A stretch of 64,000 nt of DNA from NCBI GenBank assembly GCA_010015655.1, contig ML976656.1, positions 514,165-578,164 of the forward strand, given 5' to 3'. The position numbers and the translations under genes were made by a program. Origin of the DNA: Bimuria novae-zelandiae CBS 107.79 (taxonomy: Eukaryota; Ascomycota; Dothideomycetes; Pleosporales; Didymosphaeriaceae). Shown piece after piece: positions 25,090-36,208 of the stretch. How positions within the stretch are numbered: the stretch's first letter is position 1; every line of letters starts with the position of its first letter. Under the pieces are notes generated by a model. That model worked only from the letters and a program-made list of their open reading frames with translations. It did not search any database and had not been told where the DNA came from.

Positions 25090-26213
25090 ATGGAAGACAT
25101 ACACAGCTCGCCATTCTTCCGGGTTCCTCTAGAATTACGAGAAGAAATCCTCTCGCACCTGTCTCTACCACAGCATGTGCACACATCTAGCTCCACGCCG
25201 GACACAAACTCTATCCACCAGCACATCCGGAATACACCAGCCTATGTCGATACTCGGATCTATCTCCCCTCGCGTATGCCATCGAGTCTCTACCTTGTTT
25301 GCAAACAACTGCGAGAGGAATGCCTGGCCTACCACGCTCGCCGGCTCAACTCGAGCCGGCACGCGACCGTTCTAGGCCCTAACTTTTTGCAAGAGATTAA
25401 GAGCCACACGCTTGCTGAGAGGAACCATGCAAGCTCTGATGATAGGCTTGAGCGCCTGCATGACGACGACAGTGTAAGGGTAACTCTGGAGATTCTCAGG
25501 CAGTCGCGTGGCAGGAACGTGGGGGAGAGACGGGAACCATCGCCTTGCTTCATGGGCTTGACGCCTCTGCTTGGCCGACTCAAGAAGCTCAAGTTCATTG
25601 TATGGGCTGGCCACGATTGGTGGAGCGGAGAGAATACACTGCCCGTCGTCAGTGTCAGGCCACCACAGACTGCGCGAATACCGAGAGTATCTTCCGACCA
25701 AGATGATGAAGTAAAGAGAGCACCGGTATGGCAGAGAGATGATACCAGTGTTTCCCTAGCGCCCCGACCCAACCCGCTCAGTGTAGCAATTGACGCTCTT
25801 CTACAACACCTCCCGCTTGTCGACGAGGTCAAAATCGATTTGCTCATCCACGACATCGACTATTGGAATTGGGATCTGCCGGACACGTGGTGGGAAGGTA
25901 TACGCGACTGGCTCGATGGACCTATCTCGCCTATCGCGAAGGGGAGAGTGAAGAAGATTGATAGGAGGCTCATAATGGTGTATCATGGGCATGTACGCGA
26001 CTCTGGGACACTGCTACACCAGCGCGAGTCGATTCAGCAAGAGAATACCGTTATCCACATTGAAAGGGGCACTCGGAAAGTAAGTAAATTTCCGACAGTA
26101 GAGGAATTATCCCTGTCTAACTTTGACAGTACGAGGATGAGTGGGAAGACACCCAAACAGAGCTTTCCTTCACAGAGAAGTTTGAACGCGCGATATGTTT
26201 GTCGACCACCTAG
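25090..26213 (+). CDS. F-box/2EXR-like domain protein of unknown function
   Basis: CDS is join(25090..26079, 26130..26213), 357 residues. The 50-bp intron (GTAAGT...CTAAC...GACAG) shifts frame relative to the continuous ORF and gives the end ...YEDEWEDTQTELSFTEKFER then AICLSTT. The N-terminus (SSPFFRVPLELREEILSHL) followed by LVCKQLREECLAYHARRL is the layout of a large fungal family with an F-box-like or 2EXR helical motif. No enzymatic motif is seen. It is convergent with a related-looking gene at 26395. Confidence 0.7.
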
Positions 26214-26394
26214 ACCGATACTGCCCGTTGAGCTTCCGATGATTTGTAGCCAAGCTAGGAGAGAGATACTAGCTCGCTAAGAAGCGAAGTACGGGTAATC
26301 GGCATGCGCGAGGTCCTTTCCCACTGGCTGTCGTGAGCCCATGCATAGCCTTCGCGGCTCTCCTCGTTCTCGCGTTGTTCTTGGTCCCGGTCAT

Positions 26395-27186
26395 TCAGTT
26401 CATATTTCTCCACCATGAGCACCATCCTTCCCTAGGGCCGTGGAGATAAGAGAGATATCGCCGCAGTGAGATTTGGGGATCCATGGAGAAGTACTGATCG
26501 CGTAGCGGGGTGGGCAGCTCATCCGGTAGCATCCATGTGCTTTCAAAGACTGCTTGAACCTTGGGAAACACACTTCGTAGGTCGCAATGCACAGGTCTAA
26601 GGCAGAACACAGCACCGATGGCGTTCCGCTGAGCTACCATCAACTTGTTCGCGAAAGTGCTTATGAAGAACCTCATTTCTTCTCCCATTTTCCGCCTCTG
26701 CTGCGGAACGAATTGCAGGACACAGTCGGGATGGCGCAAGGTAATACACTCGTTTCTCTCCGTGCTGTACGGCAAAGCAAAATCGAAGTCGTTGACTTTG
26801 CAAAGCAGAACAACTGTTTCCTTGTACAATTGACGGCAGACTAGATGAAGGGGCGCAATGCTTTCGGTGGACTTCAACAGGGGATTCGGGTAGGCGAGAT
26901 CTTCATGGCTAGGGCCTTCAGCATCGATCGGAATGGGTCATACGCCTTTTGGGACCCTAATATAGTTAAATAATGTGTTTCGGTTGTACATCTTCGTAAG
27001 CTTCGTATTCTCGTCGAGCATTCTTGTGTAATATTGGGAAAAACCATCGTAGGCGCGGCGGACAACGATCGTCATGCCCCCGATGGCATACTCGCAAATC
27101 AGTCTTCGGACCTCCGCAGGAAGCAGTAGGAATGGTGACTCTTTCGCATTTCGCTCTCCGCTGGCATTGTTCAGTTTCGTGCACAT
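26395..27186 (-). CDS. 2EXR/F-box-like small protein
   Basis: Best model is complement join(26395..26908, 26990..27186), 236 residues, with an 81-bp intron (GTACAA...CCTAG) that joins the two open frames in phase. The junction is the least certain part. The exon 1 block (SPFLLLPAEVRRLICEYAIG) and the exon 2 block (PLHLVCRQLYKETVVLLCKV) are the two recurring motifs of the fungal LPAE-RxxI-Y / LVCRQ-Y-ET family. The C-terminus repeats the pattern of short aromatic-rich segments. Start ATG 27186 is chosen over an upstream GTG. The role is unknown. The shared motif layout with the gene at 25090 suggests the same superfamily, not a recent duplication. Confidence 0.6.
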
Positions 27187-28071
27187 TGCTAGAAGCTCAC
27201 TATGATAACTCACATTTTGAGCTGGGCAGGCGGTACTTTGCGTTCGAAGAGACTTCCGAGCCTCCTCTTCTTGCGTCCCATCTTATCTTGAGAGCTTCTG
27301 ACTTGACAGGATCTTGTGGATGTGATGAGAAAGCAACGTTTGTGTTTGCCTGTCCGTGTCGCTTTTATGGGACGGCACTTGACTGCTTCTGGTAAAGTGG
27401 GGTGTCTCACATTCACAGTGTTAACGGCTTCGACTTGTTACACTGCAATACTGCATCGCTATCAATTCGTGGGGTTCCACATCAAACGCCTAGCTACTGT
27501 TGCGCAATGCCTTCTTCTTGCTTGACAACTCTGTAATATCTTAAACTGAACAGCTGTGTCACTGGGCCATGCGGGCCTGCAGATTCTGTGCTACCACACG
27601 AGGGGCTACTGCACGGCTGTTCAGTCTTTTTCGGATTACGATGTTGATTGTACATGGCGCACGACGATACTTGAAGGATATCTAGGCGGCAAGTAAAACC
27701 AGGCTGGGATTGAGCCGAATGGCAATGCTGGACAGAGGAGACCACGGTGAGCACTCACGTCAAGCGCAGACATTGTACCACCGAGAACGGATCTGCAAAG
27801 GCTGTACCGAGAGGATGCACTTTGACGACATCCACGAGTAGCTCCCACAGCTACCCTGTAGCGCTGTAAAGCAGATCATCAAAGATCCGTAATTAATTCG
27901 TCGTCTGTATGGCGTTACCTTAACCTCAGGAGCTCCAAGAACGCTCTTAAGAAAGACAACTCTACGCACACGCTATAAAAGACCATACACCTATAAATTT
28001 TCAGCCCACCACACGACTTAAAGTGAAATCTCCTAACTGAAGTTACTACCTAACTACGAACACAAATCATT
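27187..28071. other. Intergenic region
   Basis: No supported gene in 885 bp. Scattered ORFs of 60-90 codons have no motifs. Confidence 0.45.
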
Positions 28072-28429
28072 ATGAGCTTCAACGACGCATCGGAGGCCGC
28101 AGAGCACAGCAAGTTCCATTCCTCAACAGCCCCCAGCGAGCCATTAACCTCAAAGGGAGTAAGTTCACGATTTCTCTTCACCTCTGTCCGGACACATCCT
28201 AACAAACTCACAGCACCAAATAGGAAAGCTCGTAGGCAACGATGCCGTTCCCGAATTCCACGCCCAAGCCGTTCCTACGGGGACCGCGCCTGCCTCTAAC
28301 ACTTTCACCCCCAATCCTGACCTTAACAACCAGTGCATGTACCAAGAGGCGTCGTCTACGATCGGGGGCGCAACATCAACCGACGTACACAAGGGCCGTG
28401 GACATCCAGGACAAGGCCAGACGTCCTAG
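28072..28429 (+). CDS. Small conserved fungal protein, apparently truncated by an in-frame TAG
   Basis: CDS is join(28072..28158, 28214..28429), 100 residues. The 55-bp intron (GTAAGT...CACAG) gives a phase-0 join TSKG/HQIGKLVGNDAVPEF. The protein is hydrophilic (SFNDASEAAEHSKFH at the start, TPNPDLNNQC, GATSTDVHKGRGHPGQGQTS at the end), like small fungal proteins whose GQTS motif is normally followed by ELH. Here GQTS is followed by TAG (28427-28429), yet the same frame continues as ELHGTGKKDRHGLTDIANE for 27 codons to TAA at 28511-28513. So either the stop is a nonsense mutation or the true product ends here. The family match is from memory of the motif only. Function unknown. Confidence 0.6.
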
Positions 28430-28513
28430 GAGCTGCACGGTACAGGCAAGAAGGACAGGCATGGACTGACGGATATCGCAAACGAGGAATCTGATCTTAG
28501 AGATAGGGCCTAA

Positions 28514-29396
28514 AGCGAGTGGTTGTTGTATGGGTAGATGCTGGATAGCTTGTGACGAAAGCCACGAGGGAATGTAAAACAACAAGAAATTTCAAGCACT
28601 TCCACTGTCCCGCTTCCTGTGGATAGCGTCTATAATCGATCACCTTGAGCATATGCCATTTGGTTGTTTGCTTGTAGACGGTGTCTACCCTGGCATATTC
28701 GCAAACATCGAGTATTGCATGCCGCCTGGAAAAAGCGCTACTGTGAACTCGGCGGTCCATTTTGCACTTCACGGCCGTCGCACATCGCACAGGCGTGCCT
28801 AATAACATGCAATATACAGACTGCTGCGATCTAGGTGTCGATGTCGGTATCTGCCGAGGCATGCGTGGGAGGGTGATGTTATAGGATGGTGGGATGAGCC
28901 GTGAGGGTGAAAACGAGGGGTCAAGCCACTAGCGCCCACAGCAATTCGCAGTGACGTATGCACGCCCGGCACATTACGACCCACAAACCTCCACGCAGCT
29001 GTTGAGCCGTGCATAATGATTGCCTCCAATCCATGGCCCCCAAGAGAAGCCACCTGGATAGCGGCCATACGTTCGCGCCACCACCCGCGTCTAACCAGTC
29101 GAGCCTTCTCCGGCTGGGTGATCAGATTAGCAAACGTCGGGAGCCTGCGAATGTTACTAGATCGAACTGTGGATTTTTCTCCAGTCATCGTTCTGTCCGC
29201 GTCTGCAATCCTGGAAACCGCATCTGAAAGGCTTGCTAGTGCCCGCAAGCTTGCCGCCGTAGTCGCCCCTGCTCAAATCATTCGAGGCCTATTTGAACGT
29301 ACCTGACCCGCCAGCTTTGCCTCTCCAACCAAGGAACTCTAATTCCTGTTCTCTACTGTATTTTTTGAATTGGGTCGTCGTTAGGCTCCATCCACC
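28514..29396. other. Intergenic region
   Basis: No supported gene. A minus-strand ORF at 28799-29248 (149 codons) has no recognisable motif and is left out. Confidence 0.4.
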
Positions 29397-31088
29397 ATGT
29401 CGAACAAGCCTATTTTTTGCGCGACACATCCGAGAGCGTGTTCTACGGCCTTTGAGCGGGTACATCCACTCAATGTGCAATTGTTTGCCCTTTGAAGACT
29501 GGCTAACTCCACCAGGTGTTCATGACGCGTCGGGACACTCTTCAAACAGTTCACGAACCGTTCGGCGATGCCTTCTATTTCGGCCCCGAGAGGCTTCACG
29601 ATCGATATGAGAACGACCCCGCAGAGAGGGAGAGCAGTGGTTTCGGCGACAGCACCTACCGCACAATTTTTGACAACATTGCGCGTGATGGTTCAGAGGT
29701 CTGCTGCTCCCCTTCCCTTCCACTGGCCTTATCTTTCAGTGCTTTTTTTTATTTCCATCGTTCATCTTTCCATATGCCCAATCAAACTTATCCTTTACAT
29801 CATCGCTCGGCCATTGGTCGCTTACTTCTCCCCCATGCACTCTTAGCATACTTCCCCACGACTACGCGAATAGCGTGGCTGTCTAACGTCAGATACGGGC
29901 GATTCCATTCGCAGCAGAAGCGTAAGGTCTTTGGACCATAGAGCTTCCCCATGGAACATCCATTCCACACTTCTTCCCACACCAAAACACTTTTTTTCTC
30001 CCTTCTGCCCACCCCCCTCATTCCTGCACTATTCCCTTGCTACTGGCCCAGTATTAACGCGACATACGCATACCTGGGCATGTCTGTGTCCTAGTTTCAC
30101 CGTTCACACTATGTCACTTCGATACCGTCATCTCGCCTTCCCACATACCACATGAAAATGCGGCGTACTCACCGAGATCCCAGGGCAAACGCGTCTTCAT
30201 CAAGGACATGGCTTACTACTGGATGCCACCAGACAACCAGCCTCCTCAAATTGCGCCCTCGCTCGTTAACTACAAACGCGGGGTCGGAACCGATACTACC
30301 CAGCTCAGCCCGGTCATAACGAGAGATGGCAAGAGCGGGCCGCCCTATCCGTACCTGACAAAGGGCGAGGAGGGCAATCCAACTGTGATCCCCAGAGACC
30401 TTCTGTCCCAGTTCCACTTCACCTTTCTGATCCGTCACCCAAGCCGCAGCATCCCGAGCTACCACCGATGCACTACCGACCCACTGGACAAGGTTACAGG
30501 TTGGTCTGGCGTCGGCTTCAACGAGGCGGGCTATGCTGAGCTCCGCCGTCTCTTCGATTACCTCCGAAAGGAAGGACTGGTGGGACCACGCGTCGCTGGA
30601 CAGACTACGAACGGTACGAACGGTGTGAATGGACATGACTCCGGCATTGAGATCTGCGTTCTGGATGCGGACGATATTCTGGACAATCCTACGGGGATGA
30701 TAGAGGCGTACTGCAAGTCCACGGGCATCAAGTACGAGCCGGAGATGCTCAAGTGGAGCGAGCCGCACCATCAGGCGTACGCCAAGGAGGTGTTTGAGAA
30801 GTGGAAGGGCTGGCACGAGGACGCCATCAACAGTGACGAGCTGAAGGCTCGGACTCATGTAAGCAGCCCCTTGAGTGCAACCGGTCTCTCCTGGGCAACA
30901 CGGGGGACCAAAGGCCGGTGCTAACGCTCCAACAGAAGAAGCCTCTCAAATCCGACAACGAGTTGTACGCCGAATGGAAGGAAAAGTACGGCGAAAAGGC
31001 AGCGGATTGGATCCGCGATACCGTCAAGAAGTGCGAGGACGACTACAAATACTTGAGGCAGTTTGCCATCAAGCCAACGGAGGCCTAG
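29397..31088 (+). CDS. Sulfotransferase-fold P-loop protein
   Basis: CDS is join(29397..29459, 29516..29698, 30184..30858, 30936..31088), 357 residues. Start MSNKPIFCATHPRACSTAFER contains the PRxxST-type phosphosulfate-binding loop of sulfotransferases. FTFLIRHPSRSIPSYHR (exon 3) is the second, 3'-phosphate-binding motif. HEPFGDAFYFGPER and VLDADDILDNP are further family blocks, as in fungal proteins often labelled P-loop NTPase. Intron 1 (56 bp) and intron 3 (77 bp, CTAAC branch) are ordinary. Intron 2 (29699-30183) is 485 bp with a weak GTCTGC donor, but GSE/GKRVFIKDM joins in frame across it. Cofactor (PAPS) and substrate are inferred only from the fold. Confidence 0.8.
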
Positions 31089-31734
31089 CGGGCTGCTGAG
31101 CCATACACTGGAAAGTTTGCGTGGATCACTCCAGAAGGCGGGGTGTGCTGGCACTTGGCCAGGGGTGGCATTGCGATGCTCTTGGACGGTGAGAAGCGGT
31201 ACTGGAACCGTGTGATGTGGTCTCGTGAGTATGGTGAAGCGCTGGAGTAAAGCTCCGCGTCGGGGCTTTTCGTAGCGTACACCTGTATAGGGAATGCGAA
31301 GGCTGGTTGCTTGGCTCTTGCTCAGTGGGCTTTGCCGTTTTTCTTGTTTATGGGGTGGCGTCTTTTGCGTAGAGACGAAAGTTGGTTGTTCAGAAGTATT
31401 GCTCATCCGGGCGTAACAGTAACACACTTGCTATTACTCTAGTTTTTGTGGCCAACGCTTGGCTTTACGCGAGAGAGCGCCGTGCAGTCAAGTGCTTGTC
31501 CTTGCTGTGTTCGTACAGCTGGATTTGAACTAGGACCCTCATTCGAAGGCTCCGTCTATTTTGTCGGTCGTGACGTTCCCGCCAGCCTAGGGTATGATTG
31601 TGCAGGGTTTTCCTTTGTCGTCACCAACGACCTGGACAGATCATGCGGCACACAGCAATAGAGAAACGCGACGATTACAGCAACAGAAGAAAGAGGCCAC
31701 AAGATTCCCCCTTGCAACGCGCGCTCCTAATATA
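31089..31734. other. Intergenic region bordering the first AT-rich island
   Basis: Presumed 3' UTR of the sulfotransferase-fold gene, then sequence of normal base composition up to the transposon end. No gene seen. Confidence 0.45.
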
Positions 31735-31743
31735 ACGTGTTTC

Positions 31744-31794
31744 ATCACCAAGCCGGCCACATCACCGAGCCGGCCACATCACCGAGCCGGCCAC
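31744..31794 (+). repeat. Three tandem 17-bp units in the transposon left end
   Basis: The unit ATCACCGAGCCGGCCAC is repeated three times (first copy has one G-to-A change), inside the terminal repeat of the pogo-like element. The right end carries only a shorter version. Such subterminal units are typical transposase-binding sites. Confidence 0.8.
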
Positions 31795-32411
31795 TAAGAA
31801 CATCACAATACTAGATTATTTTAAATAAACTAAAATAACCTACTACAACTACAAATTTCTAGGTTATTTAGAATAAAAGTTAGGTTATTTAGAATTATTA
31901 CTATCTAGAACCTTAGCCGTACAGGTTCTTTTATTATGGCCTAGTTAGTCACACGCGCCGCAATAGCGCGCACTATGCGTTACGCCCTCTGCGCGCACCC
32001 TCTTCGCAGAGGCTTCTTCCTCCCCTACAACCTTACCGCGAGCTTCAGCTCCTGCCTAGCTACTTACCTTTATTATTATAACTCTAAAGTGCTGTACGTA
32101 CTTTCTTTTACGTGTTTTCTTCTTATTTAGCTTCTCTAGGACTACTTTTACGCTTTAAAGTTCCTTGCCTAATAAGTTGTGTATATAAAAGGCCTTTATT
32201 ACGCCTTTTATAACTTTATTAAGCTTTACTTATATCCCTAAAAAAGATAAATTACTATAGTTTCTAAATCTTTTAATAACTAATAATAATTAAGAGCCTA
32301 ATTCGTGCGAGTTACTAAGTATTTTAAACTTCTATAAAAGGTCGTTTTTAGTAGGTAAAGTAGGAGTGTAAAGCTACATATTAAGTTTTAATAATACTTT
32401 TTATAGGTTAA

Positions 32412-32595
32412 TGTGACGCATAGTCACAACGATCAAGGAGCTTGTAAATAAAGTCTATTAAGGAGTAGAAGTTCTACTAAGATGCCTAGCTATTTATAAA
32501 GTTAGGGGAATCACGTGCTTAGCTACTTAGCTATTTAGCTTAATTTTAGCTTATATAATAAAGTTCTAACTAGGAGCTAGTAAGCTTTTATAATA
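32412..32595. repeat. Left LTR of nested element
   Basis: 184 bp, begins TG. It carries a core (AAATAAAGTCTATTAAGGAG) shared exactly with the right LTR. Confidence 0.75.
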
Positions 32596-34069
32596 TACTT
32601 TTTAACTTTTAAAGCGTAGTAAAAAGAGTTAAGTAGTAAATTAAAATATAAAAGGTAGCAAACTTACGCATAGAGCTTAAAAAGTGTCTAGCTTAAATCT
32701 CTAGCCCACTAAGTAATTAGTCTAGATAACTAGTTTATATAGAGTTCTAAAAAGAAAGGTAGATAAAAGAGAAGTAGCGTACTTCTACTATAAAGCTTTA
32801 ATAAATATGTAAGAATAATTATTTACTTATAATGTAACCTGCGCGAGTACCTACGTATATAAATAAAAGAATAGGTAGCTATAGGATTATAGCGCCTAGT
32901 TAATAAAAACTTACTTACCTATAAGCTTATTATAATTTATACTTTAATATTTCTTAAAAAAATTAAAAAAGGGTTTACTATCTACTTCTTATACTTAAGC
33001 TTAGTTAATAATATTTTTTTTACTAATACTATTAAATTTAGCTCTTAATTTCAATAATCTCCTTACTTATAAGCTTATTATAAAGCTTATAAGAAGCTTC
33101 TCCCTAAAGCGTGTACTAAAGGCGATTACACTCTATAGGCTTCTATTAATGCTAGCTATTTGCTCTATATAGGCACTTATAGCTTGCATTAGGAGTACGC
33201 CCTCTAAGCGTAGCGTACATGCCTGCGTGCTTAGTTGTTTAGCCAAGCTGCGCGAGCCAGCAAGCATATCTTTCTAAAGATAGAGTTACTACTACGTCTA
33301 GTCGCGATAAGTTATTAAGCTTTTTCTAAGCCTACTTATAGTTATATTATAATACTAAGTATAAAAAATCCTTTATTATCAGCGTACCTTTTATCTTTAA
33401 GAAATCTAAGAATATAGCGTTGGCGTATATGCGGTTCCATTCGGATAGCCATTTAGTTATGTCTGTTATTCTGCCGCTTTGTGGGCGTAGGGTAACCTCT
33501 CTATATATATGTCGTACCCGCTCCTTCTAATTATTATTACTTAGATAGAAATTATTTTTAAGTTCTTTAATTAGCGCCTATAGCGTTTACTACTTATTTA
33601 CTTATAATATTATAAGCTTTAGCCTTTATAAATTAACTATAATATAAACTTAGTTCTAGAGTACCTAGAGCTTTATTATAAGCTAACTATAAATATAAGC
33701 TCTAGCTTATAGCGCTTAAGCTATTATACACGGCGCTTACCCCTCGTATTTAAGTTTATTAGCTTTAAAGCCTAGTTATGTATATTTATCTACTTAAAAG
33801 CCTTAGGGTTAATATAACTCTATATTCCTTAAGCTTTTACATGGTACTTAAGCCACGCGTACTAAAGTAAAAATATATAATAATTTATAAGTTAGTTACT
33901 TACTAAAAGCTTTATAGTAGTTATTATATAGTCTAGCTCTATTATAGAATATAAGCGTCGGGACGTAAGCATAAGAATAAAAAAAATATAAAATAGTTTA
34001 CTATTATAATTATTAATTTGTATAAAGTAAGTATATTATAAAGTATTATAAAAGTACTAGGCTTATAAT

Positions 34070-34253
34070 TATAGCGTATAGTTATAATAATTAAGGAGCT
34101 CGTAAATAAAGTCTATTAAGGAGTAGAAGTTTTACTAAGAGGCCTAGCTATTTATAAAGTTAGGGGGATTACGTGCCTCGCTGCTTAGCTACTTGGCTTA
34201 ATCCTAACTCGTATAACAAAGTTCTAGCCAGGAGTCAGCGAGCTTCTGCGATA
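34070..34253. repeat. Right LTR of nested element
   Basis: 184 bp. It ends GCGATA where an unmutated LTR would be expected to end in CA; the C-to-T change fits RIP. GTTAA follows immediately. Confidence 0.75.
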
Positions 34254-34787
34254 GTTAAATAATACTAGGCTAGCACCTGAAAAGGATTCTAAAATATTAT
34301 CCTTTTAAAATATCCTAAAGTAGGCCTTTTAATACAATTATAAAAAGTCTAGTTTATTAATCTTCTTAATATATATAGCTATTAAGGATAAGACCTTATT
34401 TTTATATGCGCGCTTTAATAGCAAGAAATACCTTATATTTAATAGTTATAATAGGTGTAATAAATAAAGTAGTGTTTAAAAATAAATAATCTTTGCCTCC
34501 CGTGCGTAGTCTTAGAATCTAATTAAGTTATAGCTTTTATAGCTATTAATAATTAGTATCTAATACACGCCTTTAGTACGCGACTTTATATACTTATTAA
34601 AGTACTTTAGCTACTTTATACTATACTTATTATTTATCTAGCTATTAGGACTAATCCTAATAACCTAGTCTTTAATACTTATAGTATTATTATATTAGGT
34701 GTTAATATGCTCTTTGTTCTAGAAAATTATAAAGGGTAAAATAAATTACCTTATTATGCTAATTAAATTAATAACTATTACTTACTC

Positions 34788-34982
34788 TTAATTACTAGGT
34801 ATAAGAGCCTTTCGTTTCCTATAGATGTTACGGCCTGTAATAACTAGCCTAGAGCCTATTATGCCTATTATAAAGCCCGTCTTATCAAAGTTATAGGTAT
34901 CCTTATCGAGGATACCATACTTCGCCTTTACACCAATGTAGAGTCGAAACAACGGCGTAATAATGTCAGTATCCTTACACAA
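34788..34982 (-). pseudogene. pogo/Fot1 transposase fragment
   Basis: A 64-codon open fragment reads KYGILDKDTYNFDKTGFIIG, then IIGSRLVITGRN. It matches the first catalytic-aspartate region of Fot1-type DDE transposases (usually YNFDETGF). Glu is replaced by Lys and flanking frames are full of stops, so it is dead. Confidence 0.8.
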
Positions 34983-35469
34983 GGCTCGCTGCTTCTTATA
35001 TGCACGATTCTAGACCTTCTTTAAGGCTAGCTAACGTGTAATAAACCTATCCGGCTAGCATTTACTTATAGCCTTTCCACCCCGCGTCGCTAGCAGTGTA
35101 TTAGCTATATCTCTAATTATAGTCCTTATAAGGGGTAATCCTCTTATATTTAAATTAAAAATATGTTTTAGAATTATATTCTCTTTTAGATCTATAAGTT
35201 TTATACTATTAGGTTATAATTCTACGCGTAGGATAGCTCCGTAGAGCTAATTATATATAGTAAAATAGGGAATAGTGAAACTATAATTAATTACTAGCTT
35301 TTAGTATTTTTTTAAAATTAATTTAGCATATGGCTACCTACATATACTAGGTCTTTTAAAATAAATTAGTATTATAATAATATTACATCCTGATATGTTT
35401 GCGTGCGAGGTGAATTTTAATATTGTATGGCTGGCTTGGTAATGTGGCCGGCTCGGGGATGAAACACAT

Positions 35470-36208
35470 TAGTATTTTTACTAAACTTCCTTTTTGAAAC
35501 TTTTTTTATTAGAGGTATTACTATAGGCGCTTAATTAGTATATAGTTAACTTAGGTTATAACTAGACTACTTTTAGTACCTTTTATTTTATTATTTACTA
35601 GTAGTATATATATATATTATACTACCCCCTTTTTAGTACTTTCTTTACAGACTGTGCGCCGTTATAGATTAGTTTTTACCTTTGTTACAAGATTACATTC
35701 TCCGCGTTACAAAATAAACCTACCTAAGCGGTGTCGGTGAGTTTATTCCTCTTCCCTTCCAGGGTACTTGGTACACTTCGTACTCCATCCTCCATTAGGG
35801 AGATCCCAAGCTCAATCTACACAACGCCTTAGTGAAGTTTCCATAACTACCTCGATCGCATCTTCTTCAGCCCTGGTCCACTTCCCCCCACGCAGGACTT
35901 GTTAGGATAACTCCCATCTTGGCCCAGGACGAGCCATCCCATGACAGGCTGGACCATGTACCTTGCGAGCTGCATTCTGACTTAGTAACTATGAATAGGA
36001 CTATATCCAAGAGATGAAACAAAAAACAGTAGCGGTACTCGTTCGGACGTACAAAATGCTGGCTTTGTATAGGCTCGGGCTTGTATTGACCCTGCAGCTT
36101 TTTACGCCGCTAAAAGCTTGATTTTGCGTCCATACTCACTGATGAACCGCTCAACTGCACGGTATCAAACAAACTCTTGGACGATTGTGGACACTAAGCG
36201 GTATAGAG
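35470..36208. other. Island edge, no gene
   Basis: AT-rich to about 35700, including a TATATATATA run, then normal composition. No supported gene. Confidence 0.45.

Larger units (their letters stand above)
32412..34253. mobile_element. Short LTR retroelement nested in the pogo-like transposon
   Basis: Two direct repeats of exactly 184 bp (32412-32595 and 34070-34253) flank a 1,474-bp interior. The left copy begins TGTGACGCATAG and the right one TATAGCGTATAG; nearly all differences are transitions of RIP type. The element is flanked on both sides by GTTAA (32407-32411 and 34254-34258), a 5-bp target duplication as made by retroviral-type integrases. The interior is too short for gag-pol and has no ORF, so it is a TRIM- or LARD-like non-autonomous element. 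Confidence 0.75.
31735..35469 (-). mobile_element. pogo/Fot1-like DNA transposon, RIP-degraded, split by an LTR element
   Basis: The ends are inverted: left 31735 onward reads ACGTGTTTCATC then a CCGAGCCGGCCAC motif. The right end, read from 35469 on the minus strand, gives ATGTGTTTCATCCCCGAGCC. Differences between the ends are few, and some are C/T. TA flanks both sides (31733-31734 and 35470-35471). The interior is very AT-rich. A transposase relic on the minus strand (34788-34982) contains the Fot1/pogo DDE signature. A complete LTR element (32412-34253) with its own 5-bp duplication lies inside. Subtracting it leaves about 1,888 bp, the usual Fot1 size. Confidence 0.8.

Noticed and set aside
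28799..29248. 149-codon minus-strand ORF
   Set aside because: No motif, odd composition, no splice-linked partner; kept as intergenic.
31500..31580. tRNA-like T-loop (GTTCAAATCC on the minus strand)
   Set aside because: The T-stem pairs poorly and no acceptor stem or anticodon arm can be drawn around it.
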